Assembly (NCBI RefSeq): GCF_019468565.1
Contig: NZ_CP080521.1
Span: forward strand, 2,046,001 to 2,110,000
Source of the DNA: Pseudonocardia sp. DSM 110487
GTDB taxonomy: Bacteria > Actinomycetota > Actinomycetes > Mycobacteriales > Pseudonocardiaceae
DNA length: 64,000 nucleotides
Direction: 5' to 3'
The notes under the pieces are model-generated. The model did no database searches. It worked only from the letters and a program-made list of their open reading frames with translations, and was not told the origin of the DNA. Shown here one piece after another: positions 24,306-32,171 of this stretch (position 1 is its first letter; each line of letters starts with the position of its first letter). Both the position numbers and the translations under genes were made by a program.

Positions 24306-24333
24306 ATTTGAGGGTAAGCTCTCATTTGAGGGT
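24306..24333. promoter_or_regulatory. Direct-repeat operator between P450 and TetR genes
   Basis: ATTTGAGGGT occurs at 24306-24315 and again at 24324-24333, an 18-base period. The second copy overlaps the small palindrome CTCATTTGAG. The repeats occupy the centre of the only promoter space for both divergent genes, which fits a TetR binding region. Confidence 0.55.
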
Positions 24334-24361
24334 TGTCTATCACTATCGGTCGCAGTGGACA

Positions 24362-24973
24362 ATGAGCGCCGTGACCAGCACGCGGGGCGCTGCCGGGCTT
24401 CGGGAGCGCAAGAAGGCCAGGACCAGGACCGCGATCCAGCGAGAAGCCCTGCGGCTGTTCGGCGAGCAGGGCTACCACGCCACCACGGTGGAGCAGATCG
24501 CCGCGGCGGCCGATGTCGCGGCGGCCACGGTGTTCCGCTACTTCCCCACGAAGGAAGACCTCGCCGTTCTCGACGACTACTACTCGCTGGCCGAGGCGAC
24601 CGCCCGGTCGCTCGCGGCGCAGCCGGCCGACCTGCATCCCGTTGCCGCGATCCGAGCCGCCGTGCGCGCGGTGTTCGAGGGCCTGTCACCGGAGGAGCGC
24701 GCCGCCCGCCACGAGCGGGACCTGCTGATGGTGACGGTCCCCGAGCTCTGGTCGGCGAACCTGGGGTTGATGCTCAAGGGCAGACGACTGCTGCGTGAGG
24801 TGGTGGCGGAGCGCGCCGGCCGGGGCCAGGACGATCCGGAGCTCCGGGTGCTCGTCGACGCGGTGTTCGGCGTCGGCCTGGGGGTGCTGTTCGACAGCGC
24901 GGATGCCGAGGGCGCGGACCCCTCGGGTCGCATGGACGAGGCCCTCGCCCGGTTGGAGGCCGCCCTCGGGTGA
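24362..24973 (+). CDS. TetR family regulator paired with a P450
   Basis: A 203-residue TetR regulator. DNA-binding residues span about 15-65, with ADVAAATVFRYFPTKEDL as the recognition region. The ATG at 24362 starts 58 bases from the divergent P450 and the repeats lie between them, the standard layout for a ligand-relieved repressor of a P450. The C-terminal domain is typical in length. Ligand unknown, probably the P450 substrate or a relative. Confidence 0.87.
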   Translation: MSAVTSTRGAAGLRERKKARTRTAIQREALRLFGEQGYHATTVEQIAAAADVAAATVFRYFPTKEDLAVLDDYYSLAEATARSLAAQPADLHPVAAIRAAVRAVFEGLSPEERAARHERDLLMVTVPELWSANLGLMLKGRRLLREVVAERAGRGQDDPELRVLVDAVFGVGLGVLFDSADAEGADPSGRMDEALARLEAALG

Positions 24974-25082
24974 GCGGGGGTTCTCCCCACCCCCGGGACG
25001 CCGGTGCGCTCCAGAGATCTTCCCCCTCGGCGCGACCAGCATTGGCGGAGTCGCACACGGCCCGCTCCAGCTGGGGGATCCC

Positions 25083-26084
25083 TTGTCCATCACCGTCTCA
25101 GAGGTCCGGTCGTGGCACCGGCCGCTCATGATCATGGTGGCCGCTATGGCCTGCCTCGTCGCCGTCGCGGGTGTCGGCCTCGTCGTCGACGACCGCCAGC
25201 TCCTGAACGAGTCGATCTGGGCGAAGCCGTTCAAGTTCGGGGTGTCGTTCCTCCTCTACGGCGCGACGCTCGCCTGGATGCTGCCGATGCTGCGCAGGGC
25301 CCGCCGCACCATGTGGACGCTCGGCACCGTCTTCGCCGTCACCGGGCTCGTCGACGTCGCGTTCATCGCGATCCAGGCCGCGCGCGGCACGTACAGCCAC
25401 TTCAACACCAACACCGACACGTTCAACGCGGTCGGCCAGGAGGTCTTCAAGTCCGGCGTGATCGGGTTGTTCGGCGCGAGCCTGCTGATCGCCGCCATGC
25501 TGCTGTTCCAGCGGGTCGGCGAGCGGGCGCTCACCTGGTCGCTGCGCGCGGGGATCGCGCTGGCCGTGTTCGGGATGGGCGTGGCGTTCTTCATCGCGGG
25601 ATCGAGCGAGGGTGCCCGCACCGTCGAGGACGCCTACGGCCGGCCGGTCACGCTGTCGGGGGCGCACGGCGTCGGCGCGCCCGACGGTGCCGGGATGCCG
25701 ATCACGAACTGGAGCACCGTCGGCGGTGACCTGCGCGTCCCGCACTTCATCGGACTGCACGCCATCCAGGTCTTCGTGCTCGCCCTGCTGGTGTTCACGG
25801 CCCTCGCGGCCCGGGTGACGTGGCTGCGTAGCGAGCGCGTGCGCGCGCAGCTGACCGGCGTCGTGATCCTCGGCTACACCGGGATCTTCGTCATCACGGC
25901 CTGGCAGGCGCTGCGCGGGCAGTCGCTCGTGCACCCCGACACCGCCACGTGGGCCGCGTTCGGGGCGACCGTGGCCGTGACCGCCCTGCTGGCGCTGCTC
26001 ACCGTCGTGACCGCGCGCCGACGGGTCTCGTCCGGGGGCCGGCACGCGGTGGCCCGCCGCGAGTTCGCACTACACGCCGGATGA
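25083..26084 (+). CDS. Multi-pass membrane protein of unknown function
   Basis: A 333-residue protein with about seven or eight membrane helices. Notable conserved-looking segments are ESIWAKPFKFGVSFLLY near residues 40-56 and YSHFNTNTDTFN near 101-112. I recall similar uncharacterised actinobacterial membrane proteins but no function. TTG 25083 is chosen because GGGGGAT lies six bases upstream; an ATG at 25128 is the alternative. The gene stands alone and overlaps the convergent LuxR gene by 15 bases. Confidence 0.65.
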   Translation: MSITVSEVRSWHRPLMIMVAAMACLVAVAGVGLVVDDRQLLNESIWAKPFKFGVSFLLYGATLAWMLPMLRRARRTMWTLGTVFAVTGLVDVAFIAIQAARGTYSHFNTNTDTFNAVGQEVFKSGVIGLFGASLLIAAMLLFQRVGERALTWSLRAGIALAVFGMGVAFFIAGSSEGARTVEDAYGRPVTLSGAHGVGAPDGAGMPITNWSTVGGDLRVPHFIGLHAIQVFVLALLVFTALAARVTWLRSERVRAQLTGVVILGYTGIFVITAWQALRGQSLVHPDTATWAAFGATVAVTALLALLTVVTARRRVSSGGRHAVARREFALHAG

Positions 26085-27110
26085 GCCGTGGACGCGGCCG
26101 ACCAGCTCCCGTCGGCTGCGCACCCCGGCCTTGGCGAACACCGACTTGAGATGGGTCTGCACGGTGAGCGGTGAGATGAACAGGCGCTCGGCGATCTCGC
26201 GGGTGCTGCAGCCCTGCAGGACGAGCTCGACCAGCTCGCGCTCCCGTGCGGTGAAGCCGTACGCGGCGGAGATGAGCGGGGCGATCGCCGTCGGGGGCGT
26301 GGCCTGGATGACGACGGCGACGTGCCCCGGTTGCCCGCCGGTGGCGGGGGCGGCGTGCATCGACACCCATCGACCGGACGCTCCGACGAGGTTCACGCCG
26401 GTTCCCGTGTCGGTGCGGGCCCGCTCGGAGAGTGCGAGGACGGCGAACGGGAGCGGGTCGTGGGCCGGGTCGCCGGTGCCGAGCTCCTCCAGCCACCACC
26501 GTGCCGGCTCCGTGATCGACACGACCTGGCTGCGCTCGTCGAGCAGGAGGACGCCGGGCCACAGTGCAGCCCCGGCGCCGGACGACCGGGCGCGGACGCC
26601 TGCGGTACGCAGGCCCCGCCCCAGCAGAGAGGCGAGCTGGTGTGCGAAGTCCCGCTCGTCGAGGGTGAAGTCGCGAGGCGCCTCCCGGAACAGGGACAGG
26701 CTGCCCCAGCACGCACCGTCGATCACGAGCGCGGTGCGGAGCTCGCCCAGAACGTTGTTGGGACGCAGCAGCTCCCGGTAGCGCACGCTGCGGTCCGGCC
26801 GGCCACCCGTCGCGTCGGTGAGCACACCGCTGTGCCGCTTCCCGCGCGCCAGCCTGGCGTGTGAGTTGTAATCGTCGGGCAGGAACGCGAACCGGGCCAC
26901 GCTCTCGTCGGCCGCGGGCATGTTCCTGGCCGCGAACCCGGTCTCGATCAGGGTGGCCGGGTCCATCGTGTGCCAGCACGCCGAGTCGTGGGGCAAGGCC
27001 GCGGCGAGCAGGGCGGTGGCCTCGTCGATGAGCTCCGACGATCCCAGGCCAGTGCCGACGAGTTTCGTCATCCGGTCGAACGCCCGCTCGCGGGTGCGGT
27101 GGTTCACCAC
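26070..27110 (-). CDS. LuxR family regulator with GAF-like sensor region
   Basis: A 346-residue regulator. Residues 10-180 resemble a GAF-type sensor domain seen in many actinobacterial LuxR proteins, with ACWHTMDPATLIETGF near residue 45. Residues 278-340 form the LuxR helix-turn-helix: GFTARERELVELVLQG, then CSTREIAERLFISPLTVQTHLKSV. The GTG at 27110 starts at the recognisable NHRTRERAFDRM; the frame is open to another GTG at 27170. It diverges from the cupin gene, with a GGTATGG...CCATACC pair between them, so it probably controls the cupin/SnoaL genes. Confidence 0.85.
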   Translation of the reverse strand: MVNHRTRERAFDRMTKLVGTGLGSSELIDEATALLAAALPHDSACWHTMDPATLIETGFAARNMPAADESVARFAFLPDDYNSHARLARGKRHSGVLTDATGGRPDRSVRYRELLRPNNVLGELRTALVIDGACWGSLSLFREAPRDFTLDERDFAHQLASLLGRGLRTAGVRARSSGAGAALWPGVLLLDERSQVVSITEPARWWLEELGTGDPAHDPLPFAVLALSERARTDTGTGVNLVGASGRWVSMHAAPATGGQPGHVAVVIQATPPTAIAPLISAAYGFTARERELVELVLQGCSTREIAERLFISPLTVQTHLKSVFAKAGVRSRRELVGRVHGSSGV

Positions 27111-27155
27111 CGCATGGTCACACGGGCCGCTCCCTCGGGAGAACACCAGGAAAGT

Positions 27156-27187
27156 GGTATGGCTGCCCACCGCCGCTCGTCCATACC
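27156..27187. promoter_or_regulatory. Inverted repeat between LuxR and cupin genes
   Basis: GGTATGG (27156-27162) and CCATACC (27181-27187) are exact reverse complements separated by 18 bases, ending nine bases before the cupin ATG. The position suggests an operator for the divergent LuxR-type regulator. Confidence 0.5.
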
Positions 27188-27196
27188 GTCGCCGTC

Positions 27197-27682
27197 ATGT
27201 CGATCAGAGAAGCTGAGACGGCGGGCGTCAGGTGCGTCCGGGCCGCGGACGGCGACGCCTTCTGGGTGGTGGGCGACACCTACACGGTCAAGGTGCCCGC
27301 GCAGATCACCGGCGGGGCGTACGGCCTGGTGGAAGCCTCGGTGCCACCGGGAAGCGGGCCGCCACCGCACCAGCACACCCGTGAGGACGAGGCGTTCTAC
27401 GTCCTCGACGGGCAGCTCGAGTTCACCGCGGGTGAGCAGACGGTACTGGCCGGCACCGGCGACTACGTCTACCTACCGCGAGGCAACGTGCACCGCTTCA
27501 CCAACCCCGGCGTGTTCCCCGCGCGTGCGTTGATCCTCGTCTCGCCCGGCGGTTTCGAGGGGTTCTTCCGCGACGTCGGCATTCCCGCCCGCTCTGGCGA
27601 GCCTTCCCCACCGTTCAACCCGGCCGACGCACCCCGCATCGCCTCGATCTCGGCCGGCTTCGGCGCCGAGATCCCCATGTGA
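27197..27682 (+). CDS. Cupin domain protein (quercetin-dioxygenase-like)
   Basis: A 161-residue single-domain cupin. PPPHQHTREDEAFYVLDGQ at residues 54-72 gives the metal motif HxHx4E, and PRGNVHRFTN near residues 94-103 gives the second motif with its His. It should bind one divalent metal and may act as a dioxygenase or a small-molecule binding protein. ATG 27197 leads a two-gene unit with the SnoaL-like gene 15 bases downstream, opposite the LuxR regulator. Substrate unknown. Confidence 0.85.
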   Translation: MSIREAETAGVRCVRAADGDAFWVVGDTYTVKVPAQITGGAYGLVEASVPPGSGPPPHQHTREDEAFYVLDGQLEFTAGEQTVLAGTGDYVYLPRGNVHRFTNPGVFPARALILVSPGGFEGFFRDVGIPARSGEPSPPFNPADAPRIASISAGFGAEIPM

Positions 27683-27697
27683 CGACAGGAGCCGAGC

Positions 27698-28057
27698 ATG
27701 CCGAACGCCCAGACCGTCTTCCGCGCCGTCGACTCGATGGACCCGGCCGCAATTGTGCCCCTCCTCGCCGAGGACGCCCGCATGCGGTTTGGCAACGCCG
27801 ACCCCTTCGTGGGCCACGAGGCCATCATCGCCGGAGCCACCGCCTTCTTCGGCGCGATCCGGAAGATCCGGCACTCCGTCCGCACCGTCTGGACAGTCGG
27901 TGCCGACACCATCGCCGAGACCGACGTCACCTACACCCGGCACGACGGCAAGGACGTCACGATCCCCGTGGTCTCGATCTGGCGCGTGGACGTGGACGAC
28001 CGGATCGAGGACTACCGCGTCTTCTACGACGTCAGCCCGGTCTTCGCGCCGGGGTGA
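27698..28057 (+). CDS. SnoaL/NTF2-like protein
   Basis: A 119-residue protein with the cone-shaped NTF2/SnoaL fold pattern: FRAVDSMDPAAIVPLLAEDARM at the start, the FVGHEAI turn, then strands ending VSIWRVDVDDRIEDYRVFYD. Such proteins act as isomerases, cyclases or ligand-binding subunits. An AGGAG site precedes ATG 27698. It follows the cupin gene by 15 bases and is probably co-transcribed, so the two may handle the same small molecule. Confidence 0.8.
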   Translation: MPNAQTVFRAVDSMDPAAIVPLLAEDARMRFGNADPFVGHEAIIAGATAFFGAIRKIRHSVRTVWTVGADTIAETDVTYTRHDGKDVTIPVVSIWRVDVDDRIEDYRVFYDVSPVFAPG

Positions 28058-28080
28058 GATCCACATGAACCCCGTGGCGA

Positions 28081-28833
28081 TCACAACCCCAACTTGTCGT
28101 GTAAAGCGCGGGCGCCGGGGTCGGTGAGGTCCAAGACGCGGCGCCTGTGGGTCGGCCTGACCCACTCGCGCTCGAGAAGCGCGTTGAGCAGCGCCGCCCC
28201 GAGGCGTCCGCCGAGGTGGTGGCGCTGCTCGCTCCAGTCGAGGCAGAAGCGCAGCAGCGGACGCCGGGAGGGCTGGGCGCGGAGCTGGTCGAGGTCGACG
28301 CCCAGGGCGTCGAGCACCGGCTCCGCCTCTTGCCCGAGCCGGTAGGGGTGGTCCGGCAGTGGCGCGGAGAGGGCGTCGCCCTCGCGGCGTCGGGTGTCGG
28401 GCACGCCGTCGGTGGTCTCGAGGGCACCGCGTTCGACGAGCGCAGCGGTGACCTCGACGCCGGCTCGCCCGGCGAGGTGGTCGTAGCAGGTGCGGGCGTT
28501 GCGCAGCGCGGCGGCGCGGGTGTGCTGGCGCAGTGACCGGATCGGCTGCGTGGGGGCGAGGGTGGCGAGCGCTTCGAGCGCCTCGGCGACCTCCGGGCGG
28601 GCGAGCCGGTGGTAGCGGTGCCGGCCCGACTGCTCGACGACCACGAGGTTCGCCTCGCGCAGCTGGGCGAGGTGGGCGCTGGTCGCCGAGGGCGACACAC
28701 CCGCCTCGTCCGCGAGCACGGACGCGGCGAGCGCCCGCCCGTCGGCGAGTGCCATGAGGATGCGCGCCCGTGCGGGATCGCCGAAGAGCCGCGCGATCGC
28801 CGCGACGTCCCGCTCACCGATCACCTGGGTCAT
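28081..28833 (-). CDS. ArsR family regulator (long form)
   Basis: A 250-residue ArsR-like regulator. The winged helix spans residues 5-85, with ADEAGVSPSATSAHLAQLREANLVVVEQ as recognition helix and start of the wing. The remaining 150 residues form an additional domain seen in the longer ArsR proteins that pair with MFS exporters. No CxC metal site is visible in the DNA-binding region, so it probably senses an organic ligand. ATG 28833 is used. It diverges from the MFS gene across a perfect 14-base inverted repeat. Confidence 0.85.
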   Translation of the reverse strand: MTQVIGERDVAAIARLFGDPARARILMALADGRALAASVLADEAGVSPSATSAHLAQLREANLVVVEQSGRHRYHRLARPEVAEALEALATLAPTQPIRSLRQHTRAAALRNARTCYDHLAGRAGVEVTAALVERGALETTDGVPDTRRREGDALSAPLPDHPYRLGQEAEPVLDALGVDLDQLRAQPSRRPLLRFCLDWSEQRHHLGGRLGAALLNALLEREWVRPTHRRRVLDLTDPGARALHDKLGL

Positions 28834-28846
28834 GGATCCAGTCTCG

Positions 28847-28884
28847 CCCGCCGACACTTCGGCCGCCGGTGAAGTGTCGGCGGG
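28847..28884. promoter_or_regulatory. Perfect 14-bp inverted repeat, putative ArsR operator
   Basis: CCCGCCGACACTTC (28847-28860) and GAAGTGTCGGCGGG (28871-28884) are exact reverse complements separated by ten bases. The right arm ends 13 bases before the MFS ATG and the left arm lies 13 bases from the ArsR start, so the element is centred in the divergent promoter. It is the best candidate binding site for the adjacent ArsR protein. Confidence 0.8.
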
Positions 28885-28897
28885 TCACCCTGGACCG

Positions 28898-30257
28898 ATG
28901 GCTGTGCTTGCAGTGATGTGCGTAGGGATGTTCCTGGTGCTGCTCGACGTCACGGTCGTCAACGTCGCGCTTCCGTCGATCGCGAGCGGGCTGGGCGCCG
29001 ACCCCGCGGCCACCGAGTGGATCGTCGACGCCTACGCCGTGGCCATCGCCGGCCTGCTGCTGGCTGGCGGCACCGTCGGCGACCGGGTCGGGCACCGCCG
29101 CGTGGTGCTCGCCGGGCTCGGGATCTTCGGGGTGTCGTCGGCTGCCTGTGGGCTGGCGACGGGGTCCGGCACCCTGATCGCGGCGCGTGCCGTGCAGGGA
29201 GTCGGGGCGGCCCTGCTGCTGCCCGGCAGCCTTGCGGTGATCACCGACGCCTTTCCCGACCGCGCCGCCCGAGCGAAGGCACTCGGGATCTGGGCGGGCG
29301 TGTCGTCGCTGGCGTTGCCGGCCGGGCCGCTGCTGGGCGGGTTCCTCGTGGCGTCCGGCGGGTGGCGGCTGGTCTTCCTTGTCAATGTCCCCGTGGTGCT
29401 CGCGGCGCTGGTCGCCGTGCCGCGGCTGGTCTCCGTCGGCGCCGGCCGGCCCGGACAGCGCTGCGACACCCCGGGCACCGTGCTCGCCGCGCTCGGGCTG
29501 GCCGCCGCCCGTGTTCACCGTCATCGACGCGGGCGAGCACGGCCTGCGCCCCCTGACGGTCCTGAGCGCTGTCGCGGCGGTGGTCTGCGTGGCGGCGTTC
29601 GTGGTGCGCGAGCGGTACGCGGGCGCCCCCATGCTCCCGCTCGACCTGCTGCGCCGGCCGGCCTTCGTCGGCCCGAACGTCGCGGCGGGCGCGATGAACC
29701 TCGTCGTCAACGGGCTGCTGTTCGTCACGACGCTGTTCCTGCAGGGCGTCCAGCACCGGGGGCCGGTCGCCGCGGGCGTCGCTCTGCTGCCGATGTTCGT
29801 GCCGCTGGCGTTCCTCGCGCCGGTGGCCGGGCGGCTGGCCGCTCGGTTCGGTCCCCGCCCGCCGCTAATCGGCGGGGCGCTGGTCGCCGCGCTGGGTGCC
29901 GCTGGGTTCGCGTTGGTCCAACCTGCGAGCGGCTACCTGGCGCTCCTTCCGGCCCTCGCCGGGATCGGGATCGGCGCGGGACTCTTCACCGCCCCTGTGG
30001 TGACGGCCGCGATGTCGGCCGTGCCCGCCGAGCGGTCCGGGCTGGCCAGCGGCATCAACAACACCGCGCGGCAGACCGGCACCGCGCTCGGCGTCGCGAT
30101 GTTCGGCGCCGTCGCGGGCAGCACCGCGAATCCCGACTCGTTCGTCCACGGTGTGCACGTGCTCGCCGGGTTCGGCGCGGCGGTGTGGGGTGGCGTCACG
30201 TTCGTCGTCGCGTCGTCGCTCAGGCGATCGTCACCGACATCGACCCGATCCGGCTGA
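28898..30257 (+). pseudogene. DHA2-type MFS exporter with a single-base frameshift
   Basis: The frame from ATG 28898 encodes a normal N-terminal half: motif A GDRVGHRRVVLAG and the helix-5 motif PAGPLLGGFLV, up to LAALGLAA near residue 203. The matching C-terminal half (VFTVIDAGEHG onward, through helices 7-14 to 30257) is in the next frame. The break is at the CCC run 29508-29510; removing one C restores one 452-residue protein. If the sequence is right, the product loses its second half and continues into unrelated sequence to 30361. It is either a recent pseudogene or a sequencing error. It overlaps the convergent FAH gene by 38 bases. Confidence 0.8.
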
Positions 30258-31089
30258 TCGTCATGTCGAGACGCTCGCCGGGGGCGATCGGCCCGACGCC
30301 GGGCGGGGCGCCGGTGAACAGCACGTCGCCGGGCTGCAGCGTCATCACCGACGACGCGTAGGCCACGATCGCCGGCACCGGCGTGAGCATGTCCCGGGTG
30401 TTCACTTCCTGCCGGACAGTGCCTGCGCAGGTCAGCCGGATGTCGAGATCAGAGCCGTCGCCGATCTCGTCGGTGGTGACGAGCCACGGGCCGAGCGGGC
30501 TGAAGCCGTCGTAGCTCTTGCGGCGGGAGCGGTCGGCCGCGCTGCGCACGGTGATGTCCAGCCCCGCGGTGAAGCCGAGCACGGCGTCCATGGCCTTCTC
30601 GACCGGGATGTCCTTGCCACCGCTGCCGATCACGACGACCAACTCGGACTCGTGGTGCACCTCGTGGCCCGCGGCCACGGCGTCGGGCGGGAGCGTGATC
30701 GTGGCGCCAGGGCCGACGATCGAGGACGGCGCCTTGAGGAAGACGTCGAAGTTCATCATCCAGGCCTCGACGCCGCCGAGCGTGCGCTCCTGCACGTCGT
30801 GCATCTCGGTGACGTGCTCGCCGTAGTTCATCGCCGCGGCCAGCACCTTCGACGGTCCGAGGACGGGGGCACGCAGGACCACGTCGGCGAGCGGGCGCGG
30901 CGGGCCGGTCCCGGCCGCCGCGCGGAGCGTGCCGTACAGGGTCGCGAAGTCCCGGCACAGGCCGCGCCACCAGCCCGCGGTGAGCGGGTCGGGGTCGTGC
31001 GGGCCGGGCAGGGCGTCGGTGACGTCGACGATCGTCTCGTCGGCCGTGACGACGCCGAGCCGGTTGTCGTCGAAGAGGGCGAGCTTCAC
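30220..31089 (-). CDS. Fumarylacetoacetate hydrolase family protein (probable fumarylpyruvate/maleylpyruvate hydrolase)
   Basis: A 289-residue FAH-fold hydrolase. AMNYGEHVTEM near residues 86-96 and HHESELVVVIG near 144-154 carry the metal and catalytic residues; YDGFSPLGPWLVT and GDVLFTGAPPGVG are further family signatures. It should cleave a C-C bond in a diketo acid. GTG 31089 overlaps the gentisate dioxygenase stop (GTGA), so in this operon the likely substrate is maleylpyruvate or fumarylpyruvate, the ring-opened gentisate. Which isomer is used is unclear because no isomerase gene is present. Confidence 0.85.
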   Translation of the reverse strand: MKLALFDDNRLGVVTADETIVDVTDALPGPHDPDPLTAGWWRGLCRDFATLYGTLRAAAGTGPPRPLADVVLRAPVLGPSKVLAAAMNYGEHVTEMHDVQERTLGGVEAWMMNFDVFLKAPSSIVGPGATITLPPDAVAAGHEVHHESELVVVIGSGGKDIPVEKAMDAVLGFTAGLDITVRSAADRSRRKSYDGFSPLGPWLVTTDEIGDGSDLDIRLTCAGTVRQEVNTRDMLTPVPAIVAYASSVMTLQPGDVLFTGAPPGVGPIAPGERLDMTISRIGSMSVTIA

Positions 31090-32171
31090 GGCGTCTCCCG
31101 CGGGGTGAACGCGGAGGTGACGGTCTGCGGCGCCGGGAGCGCCTCTTCCCGGTAGAGGCCGAGCGCGCGCAGCACGGGCGCGTCGGAGAGCACGAACAGC
31201 TCCGCGGGCTCGTCGGCCGCGTGCTCGGCGGCCGCCCACGATGGCACGGCGAACATGTCCCCCGGACCCCAGTCGAAGCGCTGCCCCTCGATGACAGACG
31301 ATCCGTGGCCGCTGAACACGACGTGCACGGCGTTCCCGGTGCGGCGCACCGGCAGGCTCCGTCCCCGGATCCGCTGCGCCGAGCACGCGAGCGTCGGCAT
31401 GACGCTCGCGCCGGTCTCCGGGTCGGCGTACTCGACCGATACCAGCGGCTCGTCCGATGCCGCGGCCAGCCGGTCGAGCCGCGCGGCGGTGTCGGCCCAC
31501 CGGTACACCATCAGCTTCGAGTGGGCCGGGCTGAGCGCGCCGGTCACGGCGCCGTCGGCGTAACGGGTGCCGCCGGCGTAGGCGCGTTCGGAGGCGTTGT
31601 GCTCGGCGGGCTCCGGCTGGTTCTCGCCCGGCCCGGGGTAGGGCTCGAAGAAAATGCTGTCGAGCGCGGCGACCATCGGCAGGTCGAGCCCGTCGAACCA
31701 GAACATCTCCCCGTCGCCGCCGTTGACGTGGTCGTGCCAGTTCATCGACGGCGTGAGCACGAGGTCGCCGGGGTGCATGTCGCATGCGTCGCCGTTGACG
31801 GTCGTGTAGACGCCCTCGCCCTCCAGCACGAACCGGATCGCGCCGGGGGAGTGGCGGTGGGCGGGCGCGGTCTCGCGCGGGCCGAGGCACTGCAGCGCTC
31901 CCCACAGGGTGCCGACGGCGTAGGGCAGGCCGTCGAGCCCGGGGTTGCGGAGGCTGAGCACGCGACGTTCGCCACCGCGCTCCACCGGCACCAGCTGGAT
32001 CGCGCGGCGGGCCAGTGGCTTCATCGCGGCGGCCGACCACAGCCACGGCACCGCCCGCGGCCGCGGGGTCGGGGTGAGCAGCTGCTCGGTGATCGTCCAC
32101 AGCGGCTGGAGGTCGACGGCGTCGAGGTCGCGGTAGAGCTCCTCCAGTTCGGTGTCCACTCGAGTGGTCAT
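31086..32171 (-). CDS. Gentisate 1,2-dioxygenase
   Basis: A 361-residue bicupin of the usual length. The N-terminal cupin contains APAHRHSPGAIRFVLEGEG, with iron ligands His105 and His107, and the third His lies in SMNWHDHVNG around residue 145. It oxidatively opens 2,5-dihydroxybenzoate between C1 and C2 to maleylpyruvate. ATG 32171 overlaps the stop of the flavin hydroxylase gene, and its own stop overlaps the hydrolase start, so hydroxylation, ring opening and cleavage are encoded in order on one transcript. Confidence 0.88.
   Translation of the reverse strand: MTTRVDTELEELYRDLDAVDLQPLWTITEQLLTPTPRPRAVPWLWSAAAMKPLARRAIQLVPVERGGERRVLSLRNPGLDGLPYAVGTLWGALQCLGPRETAPAHRHSPGAIRFVLEGEGVYTTVNGDACDMHPGDLVLTPSMNWHDHVNGGDGEMFWFDGLDLPMVAALDSIFFEPYPGPGENQPEPAEHNASERAYAGGTRYADGAVTGALSPAHSKLMVYRWADTAARLDRLAAASDEPLVSVEYADPETGASVMPTLACSAQRIRGRSLPVRRTGNAVHVVFSGHGSSVIEGQRFDWGPGDMFAVPSWAAAEHAADEPAELFVLSDAPVLRALGLYREEALPAPQTVTSAFTPRETP

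Noticed and set aside
24795..25082. Upstream extension of the membrane protein gene into the TetR gene
   Set aside because: The extension overlaps the TetR coding sequence in another frame; a ribosome site lies directly before TTG 25083.
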